A stretch of 64,000 bases of DNA, from contig CAJTEE010000002.1 of the NCBI GenBank assembly GCA_910575275.1, positions 434,001 through 498,000 on the forward strand. Reading direction: 5' to 3'. Each line of letters begins with the position of its first letter. The first letter of the stretch is position 1. A program made the translations under genes and the position numbers. The notes beneath the pieces were generated by a model. The model was not told the DNA's origin. It worked only from the letters and a program-made list of their open reading frames with translations, and did no database searches. This stretch comes from Lachnospiraceae bacterium (GTDB taxonomy: Bacteria > Bacillota > Clostridia > Lachnospirales > Lachnospiraceae). Below are positions 1 to 8,958 of the stretch, piece by piece.

Positions 1-695
1 CCGTAGCATGTGGCTGTCTTTATGTGGATAAGACAGAGTTCATTCGGGAGTGGTGGGAAAATCAGGATGTGGTCACTTTGATTGCCTGTCCCCGCCGTTT
101 TGGAAAACATTGAATATGAGTATGCTGGAGCATTTTTTCTCTGTAGAATATAAAGGACAAGGGGAGATATTTGAAGGTCTCTCTATATGGAATGACAAAA
201 CGTATCAGGAACTTCAGGGAACTTATCCGGTGATTGCGCTTAGTTTTGTTGATGTAAAAGAAGTAACATTCCCGGCAGCGAAAGAGAAGATCTGCCAGAT
301 TATAAAAATGGTTTTTGGGAAAGTATCGGTTTTTACTGGACAGTGAGGTTCTGGGGGAAGATGAAAAGGAAGATTTCCGCAAGATTTCTGCCGATCCAGG
401 AAGCAGTATGAGCACACTGTCCCTAAAGATGCTGCCTCTTTAGCTTTCCCGTTATTATGGAAAGAAGGTGATCATTCTTCTGGATGAATATGACACACCC
501 ATGCAAATCCAAATCTTTTTCGAGCTGTCATGACCGGCATTACAAGAATCAGCAAAGAATCCGTCTTTTTTGATCTGAATAATCTGACACGACCTCCCAT
601 GCATATGAGGGCTGCTTTGGTTTTACACAGCAGGAAGTATGGAACGCCTTAGAAGAATATGGCTTTGGATTTGAGAGGAAGAAGTTACTGTTCAC
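1..695 (+). pseudogene. Broken AAA-ATPase-like / PD-(D/E)XK nuclease gene (DUF1703 type)
   Basis: No continuous reading frame, but the three forward frames together give recognisable pieces of the AAA-ATPase-like family that is abundant in gut Clostridia and Bacteroidetes. The piece VDKTEFIREWWE followed by IACPRRFGK is at about 24-110, LNMSMLEHFFS follows in another frame, then VIILLDEYDTPMQ (Walker B-like) near 468-507 and YEGCFGFTQQEVWNALEEYG near 605-665. Several frame changes and missing segments separate them, and the C-terminal nuclease domain is absent. The 5' end lies outside the window. The family is often multicopy and frequently decays; no function is expected. Confidence 0.75.
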
Positions 696-747
696 GTAGG
701 TCTGCGCATTTTCTGCGCTGACCATAAGAATACGTGGAACAGCCGGC

Positions 748-825
748 AAATATCCATCACCGCAGGCGATTTATGCATGGATTTTTGCTTGCTGCTGTGA
801 ACGGAGTGAACAGCAACAGGAAGAA
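748..825 (+). repeat. Dispersed repeat R3, copy a
   Basis: Contains CATCACCGCAGGCGATTT followed by a GCTGTGAACGGAGTGAACAGC hairpin-like end. The same layout recurs at 47629-47706 in the same orientation and at 59927-59995 in the opposite orientation. All three copies lie next to gene remnants or in intergenic DNA. Coordinates are approximate. Confidence 0.5.
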
Positions 826-855
826 GGTTCTGATTGGATAATCGGCAAGTAGTTG

Positions 856-885
856 TTGCTGTTTTAACAGAAACTGTGATAGAAT
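856..885 (+). promoter_or_regulatory. Candidate sigma-A promoter for the radical SAM operon
   Basis: TTGCTG, 18-bp spacer, TAGAAT, placed 38 bp before the start codon of the TIGR03960-type gene. Confidence 0.5.
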
Positions 886-923
886 GTATGTGAGAAATAC
901 AGATAAAAATATAAGGAAAAATT

Positions 924-2789
924 ATGAGAAAACCAGCCTTACCCGATGAAATTTTACTACGCATCCAGCAGCCCGCCCGCTACATCGGCGGCGAGATCAA
1001 TATGTGCGTCAAGGACCCCAAGTCTGTGGACATCCGCTTTGCCATGTGCTTTCCTGATGTCTATGACATCGGCATGTCGCATCTGGGGATTCAGATTCTT
1101 TATGAGATGTTTAACCGACGGGAGGATGTATACTGCGAGCGTGTTTATTCGCCCTGGACCGATCTGGATGCGATCATGAAAAAGGAGCGGATCCCTCTGT
1201 TCGCCCTCGAATCGCAGGATCCGGTGCGGGAATTTGATTTTTTAGGCATCACGCTTCAATATGAAATGTGCTATACAAATATCCTGCAGATTTTGGAACT
1301 TTCCGGAATCCCGTTCCATGCTGCGGACCGGACCTGGGAGGATCCCATCGTGATCGGGGGCGGTCCCTGCGCGTATAATCCGGAACCGATTGCAGACTTT
1401 TTCGACTTATTTTACATCGGCGAGGGAGAGACGGTCTATTTTGATCTTTTGGACGCCTATAAGGAGTCGAGACGCCTTGGCGAAAGCCGTACCATATTTT
1501 TGAAAAGGGCTGCCCGGATCTCGGGGATCTATGTGCCGTCGCTCTACGACGTGAGCTACCATGCGGATGGTACGCTTAAGAGCTTTACGCCGAACTGCCC
1601 GGAGGCTCCCGCAAAGGTACAAAAGCAGCTTGTCATGGACATGGCCGGCTCCTTTTATCCCGAGAAGCCACTTGTCCCTTTTATTAAAGTTACGCAGGAC
1701 AGGATCGTCCTGGAAATCATGCGCGGCTGCATCCGCGGCTGCCGGTTCTGCCAGGCCGGGATGGTTTACCGCCCGGTTCGTGAGAAAAATGTGGATGAGC
1801 TGAAACATCTGGCCTACCAAATGTTAAAAAACACCGGACATGAGGAAATTTCCTTGAGCTCATTGAGCTCCAGCGATTACAGGAGCTTAGAGGAGCTCGT
1901 CTCCTTCCTGATCGAAACCTTTCATGGAAAGGGCGTCAACGTCTCCCTGCCGTCCCTGCGGATTGACGCGTTTTCCCTCGATGTGATGAGCAAGGTACAG
2001 GATGTCAAAAAGAGCAGCCTGACCTTTGCGCCCGAGGCTGGTTCCCAAAGGCTCCGCAACGTCATCAACAAGGGGCTCAGTGAGGATGACATTTTAAACG
2101 GCGCGACGGAAGCGTTTAAGGGGGGCTGGAACCGGGTCAAGCTGTATTTCATGCTCGGCCTGCCGACGGAGACAATCGAGGATATGGAGGGGATTGCCCT
2201 GCTTTCGGAAAAGATTGCCGCCGCCTATTATGATCTGCCCAAGGAGTCGCGCAACGGGCGTGTACAGGTCGTCGCCAGTACCTCCTTCTTTATCCCTAAG
2301 CCGTTTACGCCGTTCCAGTGGGCAAAAATGTGCACAAAAGACGAATTCCTGGAAAGGGCCCGCGTGGTCAACCAGAAAATGAAGGAAATGCGCAACCATA
2401 AAAGTCTCAAATACAACTGGCATGAGGCCGATGTGTCTGTATTGGAGGGCGTTCTGGCCCGGGGCGACCGGAGAGTGGCGGCCGTCATCGAGGAGGCCTA
2501 CCGAAACGGTGCACTCTACGACGCCTGGTCGGAATCCTTCCGGAATGAGGTTTGGATGGAGGCGTTCCGAACCTGCGGCGTCAGCCCGGAATTTTATACA
2601 ACAAGGGAGCGTTCTCTGGACGAGCTTCTCCCCTGGGATTTCATCGACACCGGTGTCACAAAGGAATTTTTGAAGCGGGAATGGCAAAATGCCTTAGAGG
2701 AAAAGGTCACAAAAAATTGCCGGGAACAGTGTGCGGGCTGCGGAATCCGGCGGTTCGGGGGAGGTGTCTGCTATGAAGATCCGAATTAA
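924..2789 (+). CDS. Radical SAM protein, TIGR03960 type (B12-binding-like N-terminus)
   Basis: A 621-residue protein with the radical SAM iron-sulfur motif C-IRG-C-RF-C (CxxxCxxC) near residue 270, in the context MRGCIRGCRFCQAG. The N-terminal half (PDVYDIGMSHLG, DFLGITLQYE, GGGPCAYNPEP) resembles the Rossmann-like B12-binding part of TIGR03960. A Cys-rich tail (CREQCAGCGIRRF) may hold another metal site. The reaction is not established for this family. It is typically paired with a DUF2344 protein, and here the next gene is exactly that and overlaps it by 17 nt, so the two probably act together. The pair commonly sits before RNase G and rplU in Clostridia, which fits a guess of an RNA- or ribosome-related role; that is inference. 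Confidence 0.85.
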   Translation: MRKPALPDEILLRIQQPARYIGGEINMCVKDPKSVDIRFAMCFPDVYDIGMSHLGIQILYEMFNRREDVYCERVYSPWTDLDAIMKKERIPLFALESQDPVREFDFLGITLQYEMCYTNILQILELSGIPFHAADRTWEDPIVIGGGPCAYNPEPIADFFDLFYIGEGETVYFDLLDAYKESRRLGESRTIFLKRAARISGIYVPSLYDVSYHADGTLKSFTPNCPEAPAKVQKQLVMDMAGSFYPEKPLVPFIKVTQDRIVLEIMRGCIRGCRFCQAGMVYRPVREKNVDELKHLAYQMLKNTGHEEISLSSLSSSDYRSLEELVSFLIETFHGKGVNVSLPSLRIDAFSLDVMSKVQDVKKSSLTFAPEAGSQRLRNVINKGLSEDDILNGATEAFKGGWNRVKLYFMLGLPTETIEDMEGIALLSEKIAAAYYDLPKESRNGRVQVVASTSFFIPKPFTPFQWAKMCTKDEFLERARVVNQKMKEMRNHKSLKYNWHEADVSVLEGVLARGDRRVAAVIEEAYRNGALYDAWSESFRNEVWMEAFRTCGVSPEFYTTRERSLDELLPWDFIDTGVTKEFLKREWQNALEEKVTKNCREQCAGCGIRRFGGGVCYEDPN

Positions 2790-3498
2790 GTTCTCCAAAC
2801 AAGGCAATATGAAATTCATCGGCCACCTGGACACGATGCGTTTTTTCCAGAAAGCCATACGCCGCACAGGCGTGGACATCCGCTATTCGGAGGGCTTTTC
2901 GCCGCATCAGATCATGTCATTCGCGGCGCCGCTCGGTGTAGGGCTCACAGGAAGCGGTGAATATGTGGACATCGAAGTGCTGTCCTCCGGTCCGTCCGCC
3001 GAGATGGTGCGCCGCCTCAATGCAGCAATGGCCGAGGGCATGGAAATCATCAGCTTCAAACGGCTGCCAGATTCGGCGGCCAACGCGATGTCGCTTGTGG
3101 CCGCCTGTGATTATACGGTGCGGCTGCGGCCGGAATATGAGGACAGGCTGGGAGCCGCATCGGAATTTTTCGCGGGTCTTGACGCATTCCTGGAGAGCGG
3201 AGATCTCCATATTATGAAAAAGACCAAAAAGGGCGAAAAGGAGCTGGATCTGCGGCCGCTGATCTTTGAACACAGGCCGGATGAGGAAACCGGCTGCTTT
3301 TTAAAGCTTTCTGCCGGAAGCGCGGCGAATATAAAGCCGGAGCTTGTACTGGAAACGTACTGCCTCGCGGCCGGCAGGGAATATAGCCCATTTGCTTTCC
3401 AGATCAACAGGCAGGAGGTCTATGCCCTCCAAACGGATGGAGATACAAAAGGGCGACGTTTTATTCCCCTGGAAGCGTTTGGTGAAGACATTGAATAG
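2773..3498 (+). CDS. DUF2344 / TIGR03936 radical SAM-linked protein
   Basis: About 241 residues from the ATG at 2773, which gives the family-typical N-terminus MKIRIKFSKQGNMKFIGHLD. A longer in-frame extension back to 2731 lies inside the upstream gene and lacks a ribosome site. The segment HLDTMRFFQKAIRRTG and the following SEGFSPHQIMSFAAPL are hallmarks of DUF2344. In some genomes this domain is fused to the C-terminus of the radical SAM protein; here it is separate and translationally coupled. Biochemical role unknown. It overlaps the following RNase gene start by 17 nt. Confidence 0.85.
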   Translation: MKIRIKFSKQGNMKFIGHLDTMRFFQKAIRRTGVDIRYSEGFSPHQIMSFAAPLGVGLTGSGEYVDIEVLSSGPSAEMVRRLNAAMAEGMEIISFKRLPDSAANAMSLVAACDYTVRLRPEYEDRLGAASEFFAGLDAFLESGDLHIMKKTKKGEKELDLRPLIFEHRPDEETGCFLKLSAGSAANIKPELVLETYCLAAGREYSPFAFQINRQEVYALQTDGDTKGRRFIPLEAFGEDIE

Positions 3499-4630
3499 GC
3501 TGATTTTTACGACGCTTCTCGGGCGGATGGCGGCGGCTCTTGTCTCGGAGAACCGGCTCATACAGCTTGAGTTTGCGCCGAAACAGAACGAGGCGGTCGT
3601 CGGTACGATCTGCATCGGAAAGGTAAAGAACATCGTACACAATCTTCAGGCGGCCTTCGTAGAATACCGCCCTGGGGTAAACGGCTACTACAGCCTGCGA
3701 GGCCGTAAAGGACCGACTCTACGTGTCGGGGACGAAATCACCGTCCAGATTGCCCGGGCTGCAGTGAAGACAAAAGACGCGGTCCTCACGGAGGCGCTCA
3801 CACTGCCGGGGCGGTACGCCGTCATATCCGCGGGCGATACGCGTCTGGGGATTTCCTCAAAGATTACGGATAAAGACCTGAAAGAACGGATTCGAACACG
3901 CTGGGAAGCCCGTTCCCTTGAAGAATTTCCGTTTGGCCTCATTGTGCGCACAAACGCCTGCGAGGCCGGAGAGGAGGCGCTCTGGGAGGAGGCTGGGCTT
4001 TTATCCGCGCGCATGGAGAGACTTCTGCAGGCCGCCGCCTCAAGGACCTGTTACAGCGTTCTCTATCAGCCGGAAAGCTTCGCTTTGCGGTTTGTAAAGG
4101 ATTCCTATACCAATCAGACAGAGGAGATCGTCACGGATATCCCAGAAATCAGCCAGGAGCTTGAGGGGGCTTCTTCAATCCCTGTCCGGCTCTATGACGA
4201 CGCCTCCTACCCGCTCGTTAAGCTGTACCGCCTGAAAGCGGCATTGGATCATGCGCTCTCTAAGCAGGTATGGCTGAAATCCGGCGGCTATCTGATCATT
4301 GAGCCGACCGAAGCAATGACGGTAATTGACGTCAATTCCGGAAAAAATATACAGAAAAAATCACCTGCAGATCTCTATTTAGAGACGAATCTGGAGGCGG
4401 CGGCAGAGATTGCGGCGCAGCTTAGGCTTCGCAACCTGTCGGGGATTATCGTGGTTGATTTCATTGACATGGACGGACAGGAGGACAGAGACAGGCTGCT
4501 TTCCGTTTTCCGCAGACATCTCATGGCTGATCCGGTCAAAACGGTACTGGTAGACATGACGCCGTTAGGGCTCGTGGAGGTGACGAGAAAAAAGGTAAAG
4601 GCGCCGTTACATGAACAGTTGGCGTACTGA
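3482..4630 (+). CDS. rng: Ribonuclease E/G family protein
   Basis: About 382 residues if translation starts at GTG 3482 (TTG 3491 is the alternative; no ATG gives the right N-terminus). The start NRLIFTTLLGRMAAALVSENRLIQLEF, the S1-like part with IVHNLQAAFVEY, and the catalytic core EPTEAMTVIDVNSGK and GIIVVDFIDMD (metal-binding aspartates) are typical of RNase G. The protein stops soon after TPLGLVEVTRKK, so the zinc-link Cys motif and C-terminal extension of RNase E are missing. It would cleave AU-rich single-stranded RNA and may act in rRNA 5' maturation and mRNA turnover. It overlaps the DUF2344 gene, so these are co-transcribed. Confidence 0.85.
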   Translation: MKTLNRLIFTTLLGRMAAALVSENRLIQLEFAPKQNEAVVGTICIGKVKNIVHNLQAAFVEYRPGVNGYYSLRGRKGPTLRVGDEITVQIARAAVKTKDAVLTEALTLPGRYAVISAGDTRLGISSKITDKDLKERIRTRWEARSLEEFPFGLIVRTNACEAGEEALWEEAGLLSARMERLLQAAASRTCYSVLYQPESFALRFVKDSYTNQTEEIVTDIPEISQELEGASSIPVRLYDDASYPLVKLYRLKAALDHALSKQVWLKSGGYLIIEPTEAMTVIDVNSGKNIQKKSPADLYLETNLEAAAEIAAQLRLRNLSGIIVVDFIDMDGQEDRDRLLSVFRRHLMADPVKTVLVDMTPLGLVEVTRKKVKAPLHEQLAY

Positions 4631-4683
4631 CGAGGCGTGTGAAAGGCGCTTTGACAGTAAGCCGGCCGTTATCTGACGGAAAT

Positions 4684-4722
4684 TTGACAATTCTTGACAG
4701 AACGATGAGGAAATGATATAGT
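4684..4722 (+). promoter_or_regulatory. Strong sigma-A promoter before the BMP lipoprotein
   Basis: Two TTGACA hexamers lie 10 bp apart (4684-4689 and 4694-4699). The second is 17 bp from TATAGT (4717-4722), a near-consensus promoter. The duplicated -35 is mildly unusual. Confidence 0.7.
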
Positions 4723-4785
4723 AATTCCGACAGACAGTACAAACACTGTTACACAATGATTCAAATTTTCAGGAGGAAACGTATT

Positions 4786-5952
4786 ATGAGAAAAACCTTA
4801 AGCGTATTACTTGCGGCGACAATGATGGCTGCTACGCTGGCCGGCTGCAGTTCTTCCGGCAACGAGACGACCGCAGCAGCGACTACGGCTGCGCCTGCGG
4901 AAACGACCGCGGCAGCGGAGACCACCGCAGCGCCCGCAGAAACAACGGCAGCCGCAGCAGAGTCCACGGATGGCAACGAGCTGGCTCTTGTCATCGACGT
5001 CGGAACCATTGACGACAAGTCCTTTAATCAGGGCTCCTGGGAGGGCGTAAAGAAATACGGCGACGAAAAGGGAATTTCCTATAAGTATTACAAATCTGCC
5101 GAGGCAACCACGGATGCCTTCAAGCAGACCATCGAGCTCGCAATCGAAGGCGGCGCGAAGGTAGTCGTATGCCCGGGCTTCTTATTCGAGGAGCCGATCT
5201 TCGACATGCAGGAGCAGTATCCCGATGTCAAATTTATTCTGATTGACGGTGAGCCGCACGATGCGGACTACAACTACAACACCACCGCCAACACGATGCC
5301 TGTCCTCTATCAGGAAGACCAGGCCGGCTTCCTTGCCGGCTATGCGGCTGTCAAGGAAGGCTATACGAATCTGGGCTTCATGGGCGGCATGGCGCTCCCG
5401 GCCGTGATCCGTTACGGCTACGGATATCTGGCAGGCGCTGAGTATGCGGCACAGGAGATCGGTGCCGATGTCACGGTGACCTATACCTACACCGGAAGCT
5501 TTGAGGCCACTCCGGAAGCACAGTCCATGGCAACTGGTTGGTATCAGTCCGGCACAGAAGTTATCTTTGCCTGCGGCGGTGCAGTCGGCAACTCGGTCAT
5601 GTCCGCAGCAGAAGCGGCAAACGGCAAGGTCATCGGCGTAGACGTTGACCAGTCCTCCGAGTCTGCTACCGTGATTACCTCCGCGATGAAGATGCTGTCC
5701 AACTCCGTATACGACGCGATCACCGCAGCCTACGACGGCAGCTTCCCGGGCGGCAAGACCACCGTATTTAACGTAGAAAACGACGGCGTCGGCCTGCCGA
5801 TGGATACCTCCGTATTCACCACCTTCACCAAAGATGATTACGATGCCGTTTTCGCAAAACTGGTATCCGGCGAGATCACGATCGAGAACGATACCAACAA
5901 GGAGCCGTCTGATCTGGGACTTTCCAAGGTGAAGGTTACGGTTGTACAGTAA
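4786..5952 (+). CDS. BMP-family nucleoside-binding lipoprotein (ABC substrate-binding)
   Basis: The start chosen is ATG 4786, preceded by AGGAGG at 4771-4776 and giving MRKTLSVLLAATMMAATLAGC, a lipoprotein signal peptide with lipobox LAGC. A low-complexity Thr/Ala/Glu linker (about residues 25-60, repeats of TTAAPAET) tethers the domain to the membrane. The Bmp fold follows: LVIDVGTIDDKSFNQ near the N-terminus, PGFLFEEPIFD, and FMGGMALPAVIRYGYGYLAGAEYA. BMP proteins of the PnrA/BmpA group bind purine nucleosides. The ATPase and two permeases directly downstream complete the transporter, and deoC and udk nearby support nucleoside salvage. Confidence 0.9.
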   Translation: MRKTLSVLLAATMMAATLAGCSSSGNETTAAATTAAPAETTAAAETTAAPAETTAAAAESTDGNELALVIDVGTIDDKSFNQGSWEGVKKYGDEKGISYKYYKSAEATTDAFKQTIELAIEGGAKVVVCPGFLFEEPIFDMQEQYPDVKFILIDGEPHDADYNYNTTANTMPVLYQEDQAGFLAGYAAVKEGYTNLGFMGGMALPAVIRYGYGYLAGAEYAAQEIGADVTVTYTYTGSFEATPEAQSMATGWYQSGTEVIFACGGAVGNSVMSAAEAANGKVIGVDVDQSSESATVITSAMKMLSNSVYDAITAAYDGSFPGGKTTVFNVENDGVGLPMDTSVFTTFTKDDYDAVFAKLVSGEITIENDTNKEPSDLGLSKVKVTVVQ

Positions 5953-5984
5953 GAAATAGTAACAAATTAGATTGAATCATAGTT

Positions 5985-6158
5985 GCGTGGAGCCGCCATT
6001 GGAGGGGGCTTTATGCAGACCAGGGCAGACACACGGGGCAGTGCAGCTAGGCTTCGGCGTTTAAAGTTTTAGAGCTTTTTAAACGCCTCGCCAACGGCGC
6101 ACCGCCCCGTGTGTCTGTCTCGGCCTGCATAAAGCCCCCTCCAATGGCTAGCTACATA
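5985..6158. repeat. Very long intergenic inverted repeat (about 150-bp hairpin)
   Basis: CCATTGGAGGGGGCTTTATG (start of the left arm, 5996-6018) pairs perfectly over 23 bp with the right arm ending at 6147. Inside, CAGACACACGGGGC pairs with GCCCCGTGTGTCTG, and an inner stem GCGTTTAAA...TTTAAACGC closes the loop. The weaker flanks extend it to about 5985-6158. It fills most of the gap between the BMP gene and the ABC ATPase gene. It could protect or terminate the abundant upstream mRNA, or be a MITE-like insertion; no target duplication was recognised. Confidence 0.85.
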
Positions 6159-6238
6159 GAGAGTCCTTTTCCCTTCCCCCTCCCTTCCTTTGCGGACCTA
6201 TTGCAGACCCTTAGCGCCCCTACAACACAAAAAAAGGC

Positions 6239-6267
6239 TTGTACAACCCCATATTTTGTATTAAAAT
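6239..6267 (+). promoter_or_regulatory. Candidate promoter for the ABC ATPase operon
   Basis: TTGTAC, 17-bp spacer, TAAAAT, located just after the long hairpin and 45 bp before the ATPase start. It suggests the transporter genes can be transcribed separately from the binding protein. Confidence 0.5.
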
Positions 6268-6312
6268 GAAAATAATACAAACCACGAAACGCATGAGGAA
6301 ATGGAGAAGCTT

Positions 6313-7842
6313 ATGGATTACATTATCGAAATGCTGCACATCACCAAAGAGTTTCCCGGAATCAAGGCCAACGACGACATCACACTCCAGATCGCAAAAG
6401 GAGAAATCCACGCTCTCCTGGGAGAAAACGGTGCCGGGAAATCCACTTTGATGAGTGTTCTGTTCGGCCTCTACCAACCCGACGGCGGCTGCATCAAAGT
6501 CCGGGGAAAGGATGTCAAAATCAACAATCCCTTAGACGCCAACAGCTTAGGAATCGGTATGGTACACCAGCATTTTAAGCTGGTACACAATTTTACCGTT
6601 CTCCAGAACATCGTCCTCGGAAAAGAGGACACCAGAAACGGCATTCTGGAAATGAAAAAAGCCCGCAAAAAGGTCGTAGAGCTGAGCGAAAAATACCACT
6701 TATCCGTAGATCCTGACGCGCAGATCCAGGACATCACGGTCGGCATGCAGCAGCGCGTCGAAATCCTGAAAATGCTCTATCGCGACAATGATATCCTGAT
6801 ATTTGACGAACCGACCGCCGTCCTTACGCCCCAGGAGATCGAAGAACTCATGGCGATCATGAAGGAACTGGTCGCAGAGGGCAAATCCATCATCTTCATC
6901 ACGCATAAGCTCAACGAAATCAAAGCCGTGGCCGACCGCTGCTCGGTCCTGCGGCGTGGAAAATACATCGGTACCGTGGCCGTCACGGATACGGACAAGG
7001 AGGCCCTGTCAGAAATGATGGTCGGCCATAAGGTGCAGCTTACGGTTGAAAAAGAGCCTGCAAAGCCCTCGGATGTTGTCCTTGAGGTGACGAATCTTAC
7101 TCTTCGGGACAAGAAGCAGGGGCACAGCAAGGACGTATTGAAGCATATCACCTTCCAGGTCCGCAAGGGAGAGATCGTCTGCATTGCCGGGATCGACGGT
7201 AATGGCCAGACCGAGCTCGTGGAGACCGTCACCGGGATGGCGAAGCCGGATGACGGCACGATCCTTTTAAACGGAGAGGATATCACAAAGAAACCGATCC
7301 GCTACCGCAGTACGCACGGCATGTCCCACATTCCGGAAGACCGCCACAAGCACGGTCTTGTCCTGGATTACTCGTTAGAGGACAACCTGGTTCTACAGGA
7401 ATACTTTGATCCACGTTTCCAAAACCGCGGCTTCATTAAAAAGGATGCCGTTCACGCTTATGCCCGAGAGTTGATTGACCGGTTTGATATTCGAAGCGGG
7501 CAGGGCACGGATACGATTGTCCGCAGCATGTCCGGCGGCAACCAACAAAAGGCGATCATCGCGCGGGAGCTCACAAAGGCGCATGACCTTCTCGTGGCCG
7601 TCCAGCCGACCCGCGGGCTTGACGTCGGGGCGATCGAATTTATTCACAAGCAGATCGTCAAGGAGCGCGATGAAGGCGCGGCGGTCCTTTTGATCTCTTT
7701 AGAGCTCGAGGAGGTCATGAACTTAAGTGACCGCATCCTCGTGATTTACGAGGGAGAGATCGTCGGCGACCTGGATCCGAAAGAGACAACCGTACAGGAG
7801 CTTGGACTTTACATGGCCGGCTCCGGAAAAGGAGGGAAATAA
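6313..7842 (+). CDS. Nucleoside ABC transporter ATP-binding protein (double ABC cassette)
   Basis: About 509 residues from ATG 6313, chosen because GGAG at 6303-6306 has good spacing; ATG 6301 has its ribosome site too close. There are two nucleotide-binding domains, as in RbsA and YufO/NupO. The first has Walker A GENGAGKST and Walker B DILIFDEPTAVL. The second has the degenerate GIDGNGQTEL, signature SGGNQQKAIIARE and VQPTRGLD. Usual family length. It powers uptake of nucleosides delivered by the BMP lipoprotein, acting at the inner face of the membrane with the two permeases that follow with 3-nt spacing and a 4-nt overlap. Confidence 0.9.
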   Translation: MDYIIEMLHITKEFPGIKANDDITLQIAKGEIHALLGENGAGKSTLMSVLFGLYQPDGGCIKVRGKDVKINNPLDANSLGIGMVHQHFKLVHNFTVLQNIVLGKEDTRNGILEMKKARKKVVELSEKYHLSVDPDAQIQDITVGMQQRVEILKMLYRDNDILIFDEPTAVLTPQEIEELMAIMKELVAEGKSIIFITHKLNEIKAVADRCSVLRRGKYIGTVAVTDTDKEALSEMMVGHKVQLTVEKEPAKPSDVVLEVTNLTLRDKKQGHSKDVLKHITFQVRKGEIVCIAGIDGNGQTELVETVTGMAKPDDGTILLNGEDITKKPIRYRSTHGMSHIPEDRHKHGLVLDYSLEDNLVLQEYFDPRFQNRGFIKKDAVHAYARELIDRFDIRSGQGTDTIVRSMSGGNQQKAIIARELTKAHDLLVAVQPTRGLDVGAIEFIHKQIVKERDEGAAVLLISLELEEVMNLSDRILVIYEGEIVGDLDPKETTVQELGLYMAGSGKGGK

Positions 7843-7845
7843 GAC

Positions 7846-8958
7846 ATGCAAAAGAAACGCGATCATTTAGGCTTTCTCTCCTCCCTGTTTGCCATTTTTG
7901 TCGGCCTTCTGGTCGGAATGGTAATCCTCTTAGTCAGCAACCCCGCGCAGGCGTTTCAGGGCTTTTTCACGATTCTGACCGGCCCTGTCACGCATGGCTT
8001 AAAGGGCGTCGGCCAGGTATTTTACTATGCGACGCCGATCATTATGACCGGCCTTTCGGTCGGCTTTGCCTTCAAGACCGGCCTTTTCAACATCGGCGCC
8101 GCGGGCCAGTTTATCATCGGCGCCTTTGCCGCCATCGTGGTCGGGATCCATGGAAAAGCGCTGGGTTCAGCGCAGTGGATCGTGGCACTCCTGGCCGCAA
8201 CGATTGCCGGCTTCCTCTGGGGCGCGATCCCTGGTATTTTTAAGGCATGCTTTAATGTCAACGAGGTCATTGCCTGCATCATGACGAACTACATCGGCAT
8301 GTATCTGGTCAATTATCTGGTGTCCACCAACGCCAGCCTCTATGATAAGATTCGCAACTATTCCAAGGACGTTGCCAAGACAGCCAATATTCCGGGCATG
8401 GGACTTGACAAGCTGTTTGAAGGCTCCAGCATCAACGGCGGGTTTTTGATCGCCTTGATCGCCGTTGCGATCATCTATGTCGTTTTACAGAAAACGACCT
8501 TCGGCTACGAGCTGAAGGCCGCTGGCTTCAATAAAGACGCCAGCAAATATGCCGGTATGAATGAAAAACGGAACATCATCGTCTCTATGGCAATCGCAGG
8601 CGCGTTATCAGGCCTGGGTGGAGCCATGCTCTACCTGGCCGGCTCCGGAAAACACATCGTCATCCAGGATGTGCTCGCGGCCGAGGGCATGAACGGCATC
8701 TCCGTGGCGCTTTTAGGGCTGTCCCATCCGATCGGAGTCCTGTTTGCGGGCCTTTTTATCGCTTATATTACGGCGGGCGGATTTTATCTGCAGCTTCTGG
8801 ATTTCCCGACGGAGATCATTGATATCATCACCGCAGTCATCATTTATTTCTCGGCCTTCTCGCTGTTTGTGCGGGTCTTCCTTTTAAACCTGCAGAAAAA
8901 GAGGGAACTCACTCAAAAGGCAAACGAAAAGACAAAAGAAGGGGGGACAGCCGAATGA
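7846..8958 (+). CDS. Nucleoside ABC transporter permease 1
   Basis: A 370-residue membrane protein of the BPD_transp_2 type (YufP/NupP-like). It has many hydrophobic segments and the conserved NIGAAGQFIIGAFAA and GLSVGFAFKTGLFNIG motifs. The C-terminal tail (KKRELTQKANEKTKEGG) is charged and cytosolic. It begins 3 nt after the ATPase stop and overlaps the next permease by 4 nt (ATGA), indicating translational coupling. Confidence 0.9.
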   Translation: MQKKRDHLGFLSSLFAIFVGLLVGMVILLVSNPAQAFQGFFTILTGPVTHGLKGVGQVFYYATPIIMTGLSVGFAFKTGLFNIGAAGQFIIGAFAAIVVGIHGKALGSAQWIVALLAATIAGFLWGAIPGIFKACFNVNEVIACIMTNYIGMYLVNYLVSTNASLYDKIRNYSKDVAKTANIPGMGLDKLFEGSSINGGFLIALIAVAIIYVVLQKTTFGYELKAAGFNKDASKYAGMNEKRNIIVSMAIAGALSGLGGAMLYLAGSGKHIVIQDVLAAEGMNGISVALLGLSHPIGVLFAGLFIAYITAGGFYLQLLDFPTEIIDIITAVIIYFSAFSLFVRVFLLNLQKKRELTQKANEKTKEGGTAE

